A stretch of DNA of 64,000 bases, from contig NZ_JARUBO010000005.1 of the NCBI RefSeq assembly GCF_029626235.1, positions 2,636,501 to 2,700,500 of the forward strand. Direction: 5' to 3'. The DNA is from Micromonospora sp. WMMD1120. GTDB lineage: Bacteria; Actinomycetota; Actinomycetes; Mycobacteriales; Micromonosporaceae. How positions within the stretch are numbered: the first letter of the stretch is position 1; each line of letters starts with the position of its first letter. The position numbers and the translations under genes were made by a program. Positions 32,835-40,697 of this stretch are shown here, piece after piece. A model generated the notes under the pieces. That model had not been told where the DNA came from. It did no database searches and saw only the letters and a list, made by a program, of their open reading frames with translations.

Positions 32835-33277
32835 CCCGTCGTCCCGCTCAAACGCGGCGGCACCGGCACCCTCGACAACAAGCAGCCCGCCCACCGACCG
32901 CATCCCGGCGCTCTCGCCTCGCCGCCGGGTGGGCGGGTGCCCGAGGTGACATTCTGCTTTCGCCTCCGACCGGGCTAGGCGGCCAATCCCCGCCGCCGGC
33001 GGGTGAGGAGCTTGGCGCGGTGGCCAGGCGCTGGGGCAGCCCTTCCCAGAACGCCCACAGAAAAGATCGAGTACCCGCTCATCGGCAGATCCGGACGCCG
33101 AGCGGCGCGGCGCTCGGCGTCCGAAGTTACGTAACGTCACCGACTTCGATGATCGCCAGATCAGAGGGCCAGTCGCCGAACGCAGACCGAACTCGGCGAG
33201 GGTATGCACGTGCGGCCGTCCCTAGCTCTGCGCCCGGACCTGCACGCCGACAGCATGTCGGGAGAAGGTCCCCGTGT
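32835..33277. other. Non-coding stretch downstream of int
   Basis: About 440 bp without a supported gene. It contains the second direct repeat at 33075-33096. The position beyond the integrase C-terminus is where an attachment site would be expected, but no tRNA fragment or long identity block was recognised. Confidence 0.45.
33075..33096 (+). repeat. Direct repeat copy 2
   Basis: Matches 31272-31293 with one mismatch (GCTCATCGGCAGATYCGG core). It lies 180 bp beyond the integrase stop, so an attachment-site role is possible. Confidence 0.55.
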
Positions 33278-34495
33278 CTATCCAGTCGGGCTTGGGCCAT
33301 GGGGGCGACGCTCGTGCCTGGTCGTGGCCCGGCCAGCGCCAAGTTGTTCGAGGATGTCGGAGCTGTCCGGGGCGAGAGCGGGCTTGACGATGTAGTGCCT
33401 GTTGGTGACCTGCTCGGTGGCGTGCCCGAGCTGGGCGGCGGCGTGTTTGGCGTCAGCCTCCTTGTCGATCAGCGTGGCGACGGTCTTGCGGAAGGTGTGT
33501 GGCGTGACCCATTCGAGGCCGGCGCCGATGCGGGCCTGACGCCACTGGCGACGCACGTTCTGCGGAGACAGCCAGGTGCCGCGCCGGGAGGCGAAGATCG
33601 CATCGTGGGGGTTGTCGGCGGCGTTGAGCTTGCGGGCCATCAGCATTCCTACTGCGAAGTGGGGAAGGACAACGGTTCGGAAGCCGGCGTCGGATTTCGT
33701 CCAGTCCTGCCGGAAGAAGCCCTTGCCCTTGAGGTAGACGATCGTGCCGCAGATGGTCAGTGTCGGGCGTTCGGCGGCAAGGTCGAGGTCTTCCCAGCGC
33801 GTTGCCAGGATCTCGCCGATGCGGGCGCCGGTGGCGAGCATGAGGTCGACGATGTCGCCCAGATCGCCGGTGTGCCGAGGCCCGGGTTTACCGGGAGTGG
33901 CCTGCTGCCACCGCCGGATTGCCGCACGGACGCCCTCCAACTGTTCTGTCTCTAAGGCGACGACCTTGCGGCGCGGGTTGCGTAGTCGGCCGGTTTCGCG
34001 GACGGGGTTGGTCGTTAGTGCGCCGCGGCGTACGGCCAGGGCGAGCATCTGCGTCAGGACGACCTTTGCGAGCCTGGCGGCTGTCGGGCGGTCCTCGGCG
34101 ACCTTGCGCAGGAACTTGTCGATGCGGCCGACGCTGGCCTCCCGGATACGAAGGTTGCCCAGGGCGGGCACGACCGAGACGCGCACGCTCACTTCGTACT
34201 GGCTGATGGTCTGCGGCGCGAGACGCTCTTCTGCGGTGATCTCTTCGAGCCAAAGGCTGGCGAGTCTGCTGATGTGGGTCTCGCGGGTGATCTCGTCCTC
34301 GTTGGGAGCGGCACGGTCACGAAGTTTGACCTTGAGCGCCCGGATTGCGGCGGGGCCGGTGGTGTCGGTGGCCTCGACGTCGCGGGTGCTGCCGTCGTAG
34401 TCGCGGAATCGGGCTCGGGCGCAGTACCGGTTGGGGCCGAGCTTCTCGGTGCGGATGTTGCCCCAGGTTCCGATGGGTAGTGGAGGCCGGGCCAT
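33278..34495 (-). CDS. int: Tyrosine site-specific integrase
   Basis: A 405-aa protein. N-terminal SAM-like core-binding domain (LASLWLEEITAEERLAPQTI). Catalytic set: R225 (ATGARIGEIL), K267 (WTKSDAGFR), H333 and R336 (TPHTFRKT), H358 (LGHA) and Y368 (TNRHYIV). All are present, so it should be active. It lies 3 bp downstream of the excisionase gene. It is the integration enzyme of the conjugative element to its right, and a candidate for mobilising the tRNA modules in trans, though that is unproven. Confidence 0.95.
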   Translation of the reverse strand: MARPPLPIGTWGNIRTEKLGPNRYCARARFRDYDGSTRDVEATDTTGPAAIRALKVKLRDRAAPNEDEITRETHISRLASLWLEEITAEERLAPQTISQYEVSVRVSVVPALGNLRIREASVGRIDKFLRKVAEDRPTAARLAKVVLTQMLALAVRRGALTTNPVRETGRLRNPRRKVVALETEQLEGVRAAIRRWQQATPGKPGPRHTGDLGDIVDLMLATGARIGEILATRWEDLDLAAERPTLTICGTIVYLKGKGFFRQDWTKSDAGFRTVVLPHFAVGMLMARKLNAADNPHDAIFASRRGTWLSPQNVRRQWRQARIGAGLEWVTPHTFRKTVATLIDKEADAKHAAAQLGHATEQVTNRHYIVKPALAPDSSDILEQLGAGRATTRHERRPHGPSPTG

Positions 34496-34498
34496 GGC

Positions 34499-34708
34499 TC
34501 AGCGCTCCGGGTCGGTGTGGGCGTCGAGCCAGTGTTCGACCTCGCTGCGCCGGTAGCGCAGGCTGTTGCCGACCCGGATGGCGCGCGGTCCCTTGCCTCG
34601 GCTGTGCCAGGCGTAGAGGGTGTTCTTCGGCTTGCCCAACCAGGTCGCGACGTCATCGATGGTCAGGAGGGGGTCGGGTCGCCACTCGGCTGCCGTCGGG
34701 GTGCTCAT
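34499..34708 (-). CDS. xis: Excisionase-like helix-turn-helix protein
   Basis: A 69-aa protein from ATG 34708. DPLLTIDDVATWLGKPKNTL then YAWHSRGKGPRAIRVG and RYRRSEVEHWLDAH is the MerR-like HTH_17 excisionase fold. It directly precedes int. It would bend attachment-site DNA and bias int toward excision. It overlaps the preceding gene by 4 nt. Confidence 0.9.
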   Translation of the reverse strand: MSTPTAAEWRPDPLLTIDDVATWLGKPKNTLYAWHSRGKGPRAIRVGNSLRYRRSEVEHWLDAHTDPER

Positions 34709-35949
34709 TGCCGGCCCGGAGCAGTAGGTGAATCGAGTTGTGGGCGTGGCCCGTCGGGGTCGCCGGACCGCCGGTGGGCGGTGGGGTCGGGCTGTACGTC
34801 CCCCGGGGTGGGGTGCGGATAGGGCGGGCACGGATCGGACGTCCTTTCACCGTTCCGGTCCGGGTGGGACCGGGGATCGATGGCGCTGCCGCCGGGATTG
34901 GCGTTTCCGGGGGGCACCGCCTGGGCACGTCGATCCACGCGGTGCGGGGCGAAGGCATCAAGCCGGTCAGCGTGCGCCGATGTGCGCGCTGACCTGCACT
35001 CGGCGTCGTGTGGGACGGAGATCGTCGGGGCTCTCAGGACCAGCACGTCCTCGTGCTGGACGAGCCATTGCGGGTTACCGCTGGCGATGGCGTCGCGGAC
35101 GTTCTTCTGCTGGAAGAACGAGGCCCGAGGGATGATCACGCCGTCGCGGACGCCGCAGATGAGGGCGATGCACTCCTCGACCAGTTCGAGGCCGGCGTTG
35201 ATGCCGGCGGCGGCGACCATGCCGGGGATGTCGATGAGTTCGCCGTGGCGGCGGTAGGGCCGGGCGGTGACGACGACATGCCCGCCGGGCCGCAGCAGAG
35301 CCCGGCAGCCGGCAAGGATTGCGGTGAACCCGTTGGCGAGCTGGCCGTGGCTTCGGTACGCGAGGTTGTCCCCGCCGCCATACTTGTGGTTGATCTTGCG
35401 GACTTTGCCGCGTCTCGGGCCAGGGGTACGGACGTGGCCGTGGGTGGACGACCCGTAGGGCGGTGAGGTGATTACGAGGGAGACCTGGCCGTGCAGGCTG
35501 GCCGGCAGCAGTGCCGGCAGCGCGGTCGAGTCCCCGTGGTAGATCTCGCCCTGGCCCGGCGCCCCGGTCTGGACTGTGTGGCGGATGTTGTCGGCTGCCT
35601 TGGCGACCCATTCGGCTTCGTACTCGACGCCGACGCCGTGGCGGCCGAGGTGCATGGCCTCGATGACGGTGGTGCCGATGCCGGCCATGGGGTCGAGGAC
35701 CACCTCACCGGGGTTGGTGTAGGTGCGGATGGCGTACCGGGGGATGGTCGGCAGCATCTTGCCGGGGTGCGTCAACGACTCCCGGGTGTATCGGCCGCGC
35801 CGCAGGTCCCGCGACGCGGTTTGACCGGTGAGCCAGACCGAGCCGAGGTAGCCCTCGGTGAGCAGGGCGGCCAGGTCGGACGCGCCGGGGTACGGCGGTT
35901 CGGAGTGGTGGGGGCCGGCGGTGTGGAACGGCGAACGAGGCTCAGGCAC
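34705..35949 (-). CDS. DNA methyltransferase (N4/N6 type)
   Basis: 414 aa from GTG 35949. SAM-binding motif I is VVLDPMAGIGTT (residues 83-94) and catalytic motif IV is TSPPY (161-165), in I-to-IV order. The target-recognition part lies between (KVRKINHKYGGGDNLAYRSH). The last about 100 residues are Pro/Arg-rich and may be read-through of non-conserved sequence. The gene is overlapped by the degenerate paralogue upstream and by xis downstream. It probably protects the element from host restriction; no cognate nuclease is present. Confidence 0.88.
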   Translation of the reverse strand: MPEPRSPFHTAGPHHSEPPYPGASDLAALLTEGYLGSVWLTGQTASRDLRRGRYTRESLTHPGKMLPTIPRYAIRTYTNPGEVVLDPMAGIGTTVIEAMHLGRHGVGVEYEAEWVAKAADNIRHTVQTGAPGQGEIYHGDSTALPALLPASLHGQVSLVITSPPYGSSTHGHVRTPGPRRGKVRKINHKYGGGDNLAYRSHGQLANGFTAILAGCRALLRPGGHVVVTARPYRRHGELIDIPGMVAAAGINAGLELVEECIALICGVRDGVIIPRASFFQQKNVRDAIASGNPQWLVQHEDVLVLRAPTISVPHDAECRSARTSAHADRLDAFAPHRVDRRAQAVPPGNANPGGSAIDPRSHPDRNGERTSDPCPPYPHPTPGDVQPDPTAHRRSGDPDGPRPQLDSPTAPGRQ

Positions 35950-36664
35950 GGGCGTTCTCCTCACCGGTGGCGGTGGTGCCGAACACGAGCAGATCTCGGA
36001 AGGCCGGCAGGTGGCGGCCGGCGAGCAGACGGCGGCCGTCGTCGCCCTCGTCGGGGCGGTGCGGGGCGGTGCGCGGCTCGTGCTCGGGCAGCGGGACGAG
36101 GACGGCGGGGATGTGCTGGTGGTAGAAGAGTCCGGCGGCTCGGGCGGCGGCGATGACGGTGGCACGGTGGCTGAACTCTCCCAGCCGGGGCGGCGGGGCG
36201 GTGAGTCCGACCAGCAGGAACCCGCCAGGGCGTAGCAGAGGGCGCCAGGTGCGCATCGCCGTGGCCGCCTCGTCATGGGTGAGGCCCGGCGCGCCCTTCG
36301 GCAGGGTCGCCAGGATCAGGTCGACACGTGGGCCGGGACGGCGCAGGGCGTGGCACGTCCGGCGTTCGGGCGCGGGCGGCAGGAGCCGCACGTGCATGCC
36401 GTGGCGACCGGTGAACAGCCAGGCCGGTACCCGGTTCAGGTAAACGGTCGCGGCGATGGCGGTGGGGTGCGCGTCGAGGTCGAGCACCACGTCCCCGACG
36501 TGGGTGTAGCGGCGGATGAGGTAGGCGAGGTGGTTCGGGGATAGCCCGTGCCAGTCCGGCACTCCCGGACGGGGCGTGCGTGGGACGCGGGGGCGGGGAA
36601 GGAGCAGCCCGACCGGTGCCGGCTGAGGCCGGTCACCGGGGGCGGTGGAGCTGGGCTTCGGCAT
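35942..36664 (-). CDS. Degenerate methyltransferase-like protein
   Basis: 240 aa from ATG 36664. The fold is methyltransferase-like (VGDVVLDLDAHPTAIAATVY at motif I, VDLILATLPKGAPG at motif IV, WRPLLRPGGFLLVGL), but the SAM loop reads DLDAHPTA rather than DPxxGxGT and the catalytic SPPY is replaced by LPKG. Catalysis is unlikely. It overlaps the active methyltransferase gene by 8 nt, which suggests a structural or specificity partner. Confidence 0.7.
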   Translation of the reverse strand: MPKPSSTAPGDRPQPAPVGLLLPRPRVPRTPRPGVPDWHGLSPNHLAYLIRRYTHVGDVVLDLDAHPTAIAATVYLNRVPAWLFTGRHGMHVRLLPPAPERRTCHALRRPGPRVDLILATLPKGAPGLTHDEAATAMRTWRPLLRPGGFLLVGLTAPPPRLGEFSHRATVIAAARAAGLFYHQHIPAVLVPLPEHEPRTAPHRPDEGDDGRRLLAGRHLPAFRDLLVFGTTATGEENARA

Positions 36665-36698
36665 GGGCGTGTGGGCCACGTCCGCTGACAAGCGCTGA

Positions 36699-36735
36699 CA
36701 CTAGGGGATTACAAATCTGGGCCTCGAATTGGAAA
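36699..36735 (-). promoter_or_regulatory. 37-bp promoter-like element, copy 1
   Basis: On the minus strand it starts TTTCCAATTCGAGGCC and ends TTTGTAATCCCCTAGTG, 35 bp upstream of ATG 36664. 34 of 37 bases match the element at 39991-40027, which faces the transfer operon. Confidence 0.7.
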
Positions 36736-36778
36736 CCGACGTACTAGCCACGCGGGCGGCGCCGCCCCGGCGCGCCCT

Positions 36779-36807
36779 TTGAGCAAGATCCTCGACAGGG
36801 TTGAACA
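36779..36807 (+). repeat. Outlying iteron pair
   Basis: TTGAGCAAGATCCTCGACAG (36779) is followed by TTGAACACG at 36801, the same pair format as at 38676/38697. It lies on the other side of the metal-resistance cassette. Confidence 0.65.
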
Positions 36808-36851
36808 CGCAGGTCAAAGCCCCCGGAATTCAAGCCCGGTGCAAAAACTGG

Positions 36852-37487
36852 CTACCGTGGCAGCGTGTGATCGCCTCGGCTAGGCGGCTTGCCGATCCCG
36901 GGTAGGAAGCGGCCGACGTGGGCGGCGTAGCGGTCGTAGTCCTCGCCGTGGACGCGGCGAAGGTAGGGCTCTTCGATCCGGCGTACCTGGAGCTGCACTC
37001 CGATGATCGCGGCGGCGAGTCCGGCCAGCGCGATGGCGTTGGGTACGGCCAGGGCTGTCCCGGCGATGACCACTACGGCGGCGGTGAAGATCGGGTTCCG
37101 CACGAGGCGGAACGGGCCGGTGGTGACCAGGGTGGTGCGTTCGGCCTCATCGACGCCGATGCGCCAGGACCTACCCATCATGATCTGCGCCACGACGGTC
37201 GCTGCGGCAGCGACGATGGCCAGGGCAAGCCCGGCGAGGCGTAGCCAGGTCTGATCGAGGATGCCGATGGCCGGCAGGCCGATGAGGTCGGCGACCGGGG
37301 CGGCCAACCCGGCAGCGACCGCCCCGAAGCCGACGATGATGCGACTCCACCACTGGAGGCTGCCTCGTTTGCCGCCCGGCGAGCGCCAGCCAGCATCCCC
37401 GGTACGACGGGCCTGGATGAGGCTTCGCAGCCCGAACGCCAGTACCAGCCAGGCCACGTAGACGGTCAGGGCGGCGACGGCGATCAC
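36852..37487 (-). CDS. ICMT/PEMT-type membrane methyltransferase
   Basis: A 211-aa protein with about five hydrophobic segments and the family C-terminal signature TGPFRLVRNPIFTAAVVV, then RRIEEPYLRRVHGEDYDRYA and FLPGIG. This family methylates isoprenylcysteine in eukaryotes; in bacteria the substrates are mostly unknown, and such genes often travel with metal efflux genes. It overlaps the CDF gene by 4 nt and is the last gene of the cassette. Confidence 0.88.
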   Translation of the reverse strand: MIAVAALTVYVAWLVLAFGLRSLIQARRTGDAGWRSPGGKRGSLQWWSRIIVGFGAVAAGLAAPVADLIGLPAIGILDQTWLRLAGLALAIVAAAATVVAQIMMGRSWRIGVDEAERTTLVTTGPFRLVRNPIFTAAVVVIAGTALAVPNAIALAGLAAAIIGVQLQVRRIEEPYLRRVHGEDYDRYAAHVGRFLPGIGKPPSRGDHTLPR

Positions 37488-38209
37488 TGCGGGTTCCTAC
37501 CCTCGGTCGTGCAGCAGGCATCCGTGCAGCCCGGCCCGCACCCGCACCCGTCGGCGGCCTCCTGCTTCGGGCTCGTGGGGATGGTGCAGTCGTCGCACTG
37601 CTCGCCGCGCCAGGCTTCGACGCCTTCGCGGACGGCGACGGCGGCGATGACCAGTCCCGCGATCGGGTCGGCCGACGACCACCCCAACCACGCGTTGAGG
37701 CCCAGCCCGACGAGCACGATTCCGGACAGGTAGGTGCACAGCAGGGTCTGGGTGGAGTCCGCGACCACGGTGGTCGATCCCAGCTCTCGCCCGGTGCGGC
37801 GCTTCGCCCAGACCAGCAGTGGCATCACCACCACCGACACGGCGGCGATCCCAATTCCCACTGGTGACGGCTCGGCCTCGCCCTGGCCGAGCAGGGACCG
37901 GACGGCGTCGACGCCAATCCACGCGGCGAGGGCGAAGAACGACAGCGCGATCAGCCGCAATGCCAGCCGCTCGCGGGCTTCGGGGACGCGGGAGCGGAAC
38001 TGCCAGATCACCACCAGCGCGGAGGACACCTCGATGAAGGAGTCCAGGCCGAAGCCGAGTAGCGCGGTCGATGAGGCAGCCGCGCCGGCCGCGACGGCGA
38101 CGATGCCTTCGAGCGTGTTGTACCCGGCGGTGGCGTAGGCCAGGTGCAGGCTGCGCCGGTTGAGCTGTGCGCGACGCTGCGGGGTCAGGATCGACGTGGT
38201 CGCGCTCAC
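37484..38209 (-). CDS. Cation-efflux family transporter with Cys-rich tail
   Basis: A 241-aa protein with five to six hydrophobic segments (LLGFGLDSFIEVSSALVVIW with the CDF-like acidic site, ADPIAGLVIAAVAVREGVEA). The tail EQCDDCTIPTSPK and GCGCGPGCTDACC is a likely cytoplasmic metal-binding patch in place of the usual C-terminal domain. It overlaps the regulator gene by 4 nt. Likely Cd, Pb or Zn export driven by protons. Confidence 0.85.
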   Translation of the reverse strand: MSATTSILTPQRRAQLNRRSLHLAYATAGYNTLEGIVAVAAGAAASSTALLGFGLDSFIEVSSALVVIWQFRSRVPEARERLALRLIALSFFALAAWIGVDAVRSLLGQGEAEPSPVGIGIAAVSVVVMPLLVWAKRRTGRELGSTTVVADSTQTLLCTYLSGIVLVGLGLNAWLGWSSADPIAGLVIAAVAVREGVEAWRGEQCDDCTIPTSPKQEAADGCGCGPGCTDACCTTEGRNPQ

Positions 38210-38583
38210 TGGGTCACCGCCCGAGCATGGGTGGTGCCGTAGGTCGGGCAGAGCGCGACCGCCGAACCGGTCGCCGCCAGAACGCCTTCGGCTGCCTGGA
38301 GCAGGTCCATCAGCTCCGGACGGGTCAGCGCGTAGAACGACTGCCGTCCTTCGACGCGGTAGTCGATCAGGCCGCAGTCACGCAGGCAGGCGAGGTGCTT
38401 GGACACCGTCGACTGGGCCAAGCCCAGTTCGCCGGTCAGGTCCACCACCCGGGCCTCCCCGGCGGCGAGCCGCTGCACGATCCGCAGCCGGGTCTCGTCT
38501 GCCAGGGACCGGAACAGGGCCACGGCCGGGGTCATGCCGGCCGCGAGGTTTGCGGTGACACACCCGTCATCATTCATCGCCAT
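38206..38583 (-). CDS. cmtR: CmtR-like ArsR/SmtB metal-sensing repressor
   Basis: A 125-aa winged-helix repressor from ATG 38583. HTH STVSKHLACLRDCGLIDY carries C66 and C70, and C112 lies in the tail (ALCPTYG). This C-x3-C plus distal Cys arrangement, with a 42-residue gap, matches the Cd/Pb sensor CmtR (C57, C61, C102). The operator overlaps the start codon, and TATCAT six bases before the ATG suggests leaderless expression. It heads the CDF/methyltransferase operon. Confidence 0.88.
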   Translation of the reverse strand: MAMNDDGCVTANLAAGMTPAVALFRSLADETRLRIVQRLAAGEARVVDLTGELGLAQSTVSKHLACLRDCGLIDYRVEGRQSFYALTRPELMDLLQAAEGVLAATGSAVALCPTYGTTHARAVTQ

Positions 38584-38593
38584 AACGCGATGA
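38574..38593. promoter_or_regulatory. CmtR operator over the start codon
   Basis: TCATCGC-CATAAC-GCGATGA, a 7-bp inverted repeat spanning the ATG and adjoining -10 TATCAT (minus strand, 38594-38589). Confidence 0.65.
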
Positions 38594-38675
38594 TAGCCGG
38601 TTCTGGCGATGCTTTGTCTAGTGTTGCTAGCCCAGCCGACTCGTATTGCCTCCAAGAGCGCAATCCCGTCGTCGG

Positions 38676-39069
38676 TTGAACAAGATCCTCGCCTGCTTGA
38701 ACACAAGCCGACTGACCACCAGGAAGCCTTGAACAAGATCGTCATCTGCTTGAACACGAGGCGGGCCGACCGCCTCGGGACCTTGAACAAGATCGCGATG
38801 GGGCGTGAGCGCGCCTCGCGAAAGCCGCTTGTGGCCGTCCTACTGCACCCCGTGGCTGCGTCGTAGGCGACGCGTGTTCAAGGGTGCTGCCTCGACGTGG
38901 CTGCGCCCGGCGTGAAGGGCCTTGAACAGCCTGGCCACTGGTTGCACACCCCGACACGGGGTGTCCGCCCGCTGACATCGAGACGCATCGACCGGCGATT
39001 GACGACGGCTGGGTTGAACACGGGTCGAGGCACCTCGAACAAGATCACGAGTGTTCATGATCTGTTCAA
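38676..39069 (+). repeat. Iteron cluster, TTGAACA
   Basis: Perfect TTGAACA at 38676, 38697, 38729, 38750, 38783, 38922 and 39014; inverted TGTTCAA at 38875 and 39063; variants at 39035 and 39052. The first four form two pairs with 21-bp spacing, each starting TTGAACAAGATC. No gene lies in 38594-39147. The region resembles an origin or a multi-site operator. Confidence 0.85.
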
Positions 39070-39147
39070 AGGCCCTGGTGGCGTGGTGGCACAGCGCCGA
39101 TCGGCATTCCCGCCGGACGGCAACGGTCATCACGAGGGAGTACCACC

Positions 39148-39969
39148 ATGGACCGTCGTGTCCCCGCTACCGTGCCAGCCGTCTCTCGGCGCGGCGAGAC
39201 GCTGCTCAACGACATCGAGTACCGATTCCGGCTGATGGGGCAGGGGCCGAGCCCGCTGTCGGTGGACGGCCGCAGCCTCGGCCACGGCCTGCCCCGCCGT
39301 CGGATCGCCCTGCCCGAGCTGTCGGCGATCCTCATGCACCCGTCCTGCGGCTACGCCGGCCGGGACGCGTCGTGGCGGCTGCTGGTGCAACGTGCCCGTA
39401 CCGGTGACCCGGCGTGGCGTGCCGGTGTCGTCGGGGTTGCGCTGCCGGGCTTGCGGTTCAAGGCGTACCTGCTGGCCAAGCTGTTCACCGGCGACGTGCA
39501 GGCCGCCATCGTCGAGCACTTCCTTCGGGCTCTCGGCACGGTCGATGTAGCCAAGCCGGGCGTGGTCGGGAACCTGCTTTCGGCGGCGTTCTCCAAGGCC
39601 CGCGCGGAGCTGCGCGACCTGGAGCCCGTCTCGTCCGGGGCTCCGAACTACGCCCCGGGGGCGGTGTTGCCGCCGGCTGCGTACGGCCACCCGGATCTCG
39701 TTCTCGCTCGCGCGGTCGCCGCCGAGGTCATCACCGTTCAGGAGGCGGAGCTGATCGGCGCGACCTACCTGGAAGAGGTCAGCCTCACCGCCTATGCCGA
39801 GCGCACCGGCCAGCCCCGCTGGAACCTCTACAAGCGCCGCACTGCTGCCGTCGCCCGGCTCAAGGCCGCGATCGAGTCCGGGGAGCTGTCCGATCCGTAC
39901 GCCGACGTGATCAACGAGGCCACCGCGACCCTGGTCCTGGACGTACCTACCGTGCGGAAGCGCCCTTAA
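39148..39969 (+). CDS. Sigma-factor-like transcription regulator
   Basis: A 273-aa protein; GAGGGAG (39134-39140) precedes ATG 39148. The middle (ARTGDPAWRAGVVGVALPGL) resembles sigma region 2. The C-terminal part (AELIGATYLEEVSLTAYAER, TGQPRWNLYKRRTAAVARLK) resembles the region 4 HTH. Overall similarity is weak. It lies between the iterons and the transfer promoter, so it is the natural candidate for activating the 37-bp elements at 36699 and 39991. Confidence 0.65.
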   Translation: MDRRVPATVPAVSRRGETLLNDIEYRFRLMGQGPSPLSVDGRSLGHGLPRRRIALPELSAILMHPSCGYAGRDASWRLLVQRARTGDPAWRAGVVGVALPGLRFKAYLLAKLFTGDVQAAIVEHFLRALGTVDVAKPGVVGNLLSAAFSKARAELRDLEPVSSGAPNYAPGAVLPPAAYGHPDLVLARAVAAEVITVQEAELIGATYLEEVSLTAYAERTGQPRWNLYKRRTAAVARLKAAIESGELSDPYADVINEATATLVLDVPTVRKRP

Positions 39970-39990
39970 GCAACCCTTCTGAACTGCGAC

Positions 39991-40027
39991 TTTCCAATCC
40001 GAGGCTCGGATTTGTAATCCCCTAGTG
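39991..40027 (+). promoter_or_regulatory. 37-bp promoter-like element, copy 2 (transfer operon)
   Basis: Starts TTTCCAATCCGAGGCT and ends TTTGTAATCCCCTAGTG; three mismatches with copy 1. It lies 227 bp upstream of the pilin ATG with a non-coding leader between. Confidence 0.7.
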
Positions 40028-40253
40028 CGGGACTCTTCCGCGCAAGTGACCTGCTCCGACCGGACCCGCTGACGGCGCTGACACCCCCGCACGGTCCCTG
40101 GCCCACCCACCCCGTCTGTGAGGAGGACGGCCGCGCCGGTCGGCACCACAGGTCACCCACGAGCGCACCGCCCGGTCCCGCCTTCGCCACCCACTCATGC
40201 ACCCACGCCCCGCTGCGGGCTGCGTCGGCGTGCGCACCGGAGGTGCCCAACCC

Positions 40254-40697
40254 ATGAATCACCACCCGTTCCCACGCCCCGGGGCGGCGGACCGCCGCCC
40301 CGGGGCGGGCAGGCGCGGACGGCCTTGCGTCCGCCGCCCGCGTCGATACCGGTCTCGGACTGTCCGTGCCGCGCTGATGCTCCTCAACGCCGCCGCGGTG
40401 ACGGCAGCGCTCGTTGCCGTGCCGACCGTGGCGTGGGCGGCCGAGCCCGCTGCGGTGGTGCTGGCCGTCGAGTCGATCCAGCAGGTCGCCAACAACATCC
40501 GCACCTGGCTGATCGGCATCCTCGTCGCCGTCGCCACGCTCTTCTTGACCGTCGGCGGGCTGCGCTACCTAGCCGCCAATGGCGACCCCGGCGAGGTGGA
40601 GAAGGCCAAGCTCGCGTTGCGGTCCGCCGCGATCGGCTATGCCCTCGCGCTGCTCGCGCCGTTGTTCGTGACCATTGTCGGCGCGTGGGTGGCTTGA
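40254..40697 (+). CDS. Pilin-like conjugative protein
   Basis: 147 aa from ATG 40254 behind GGAGGTG. A long basic N-terminus, then an export signal (AALMLLNAAAVTAALVAVPT with AWA cleavage) and two hydrophobic helices (WLIGILVAVATLFLTVGGLR, AIGYALALLAPLFVTIVGA). Size and two-helix mature form match VirB2/TrbC-type pilins. First gene of the transfer operon. Confidence 0.7.
   Translation: MNHHPFPRPGAADRRPGAGRRGRPCVRRPRRYRSRTVRAALMLLNAAAVTAALVAVPTVAWAAEPAAVVLAVESIQQVANNIRTWLIGILVAVATLFLTVGGLRYLAANGDPGEVEKAKLALRSAAIGYALALLAPLFVTIVGAWVA

Noticed and set aside
32490..33209. 239-aa minus-strand frame
   Set aside because: Low-complexity composition, no start signal, and overlaps the HNH remnant on the other strand.
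28979..33277. Clear left attachment site of the conjugative element
   Set aside because: No identity block to another place in the window could be tied to the integrase; the right end lies outside the window.
38676..39069. The iteron region as a CRISPR array
   Set aside because: Repeats are 7-12 bp, in both orientations and irregularly spaced; no cas genes.
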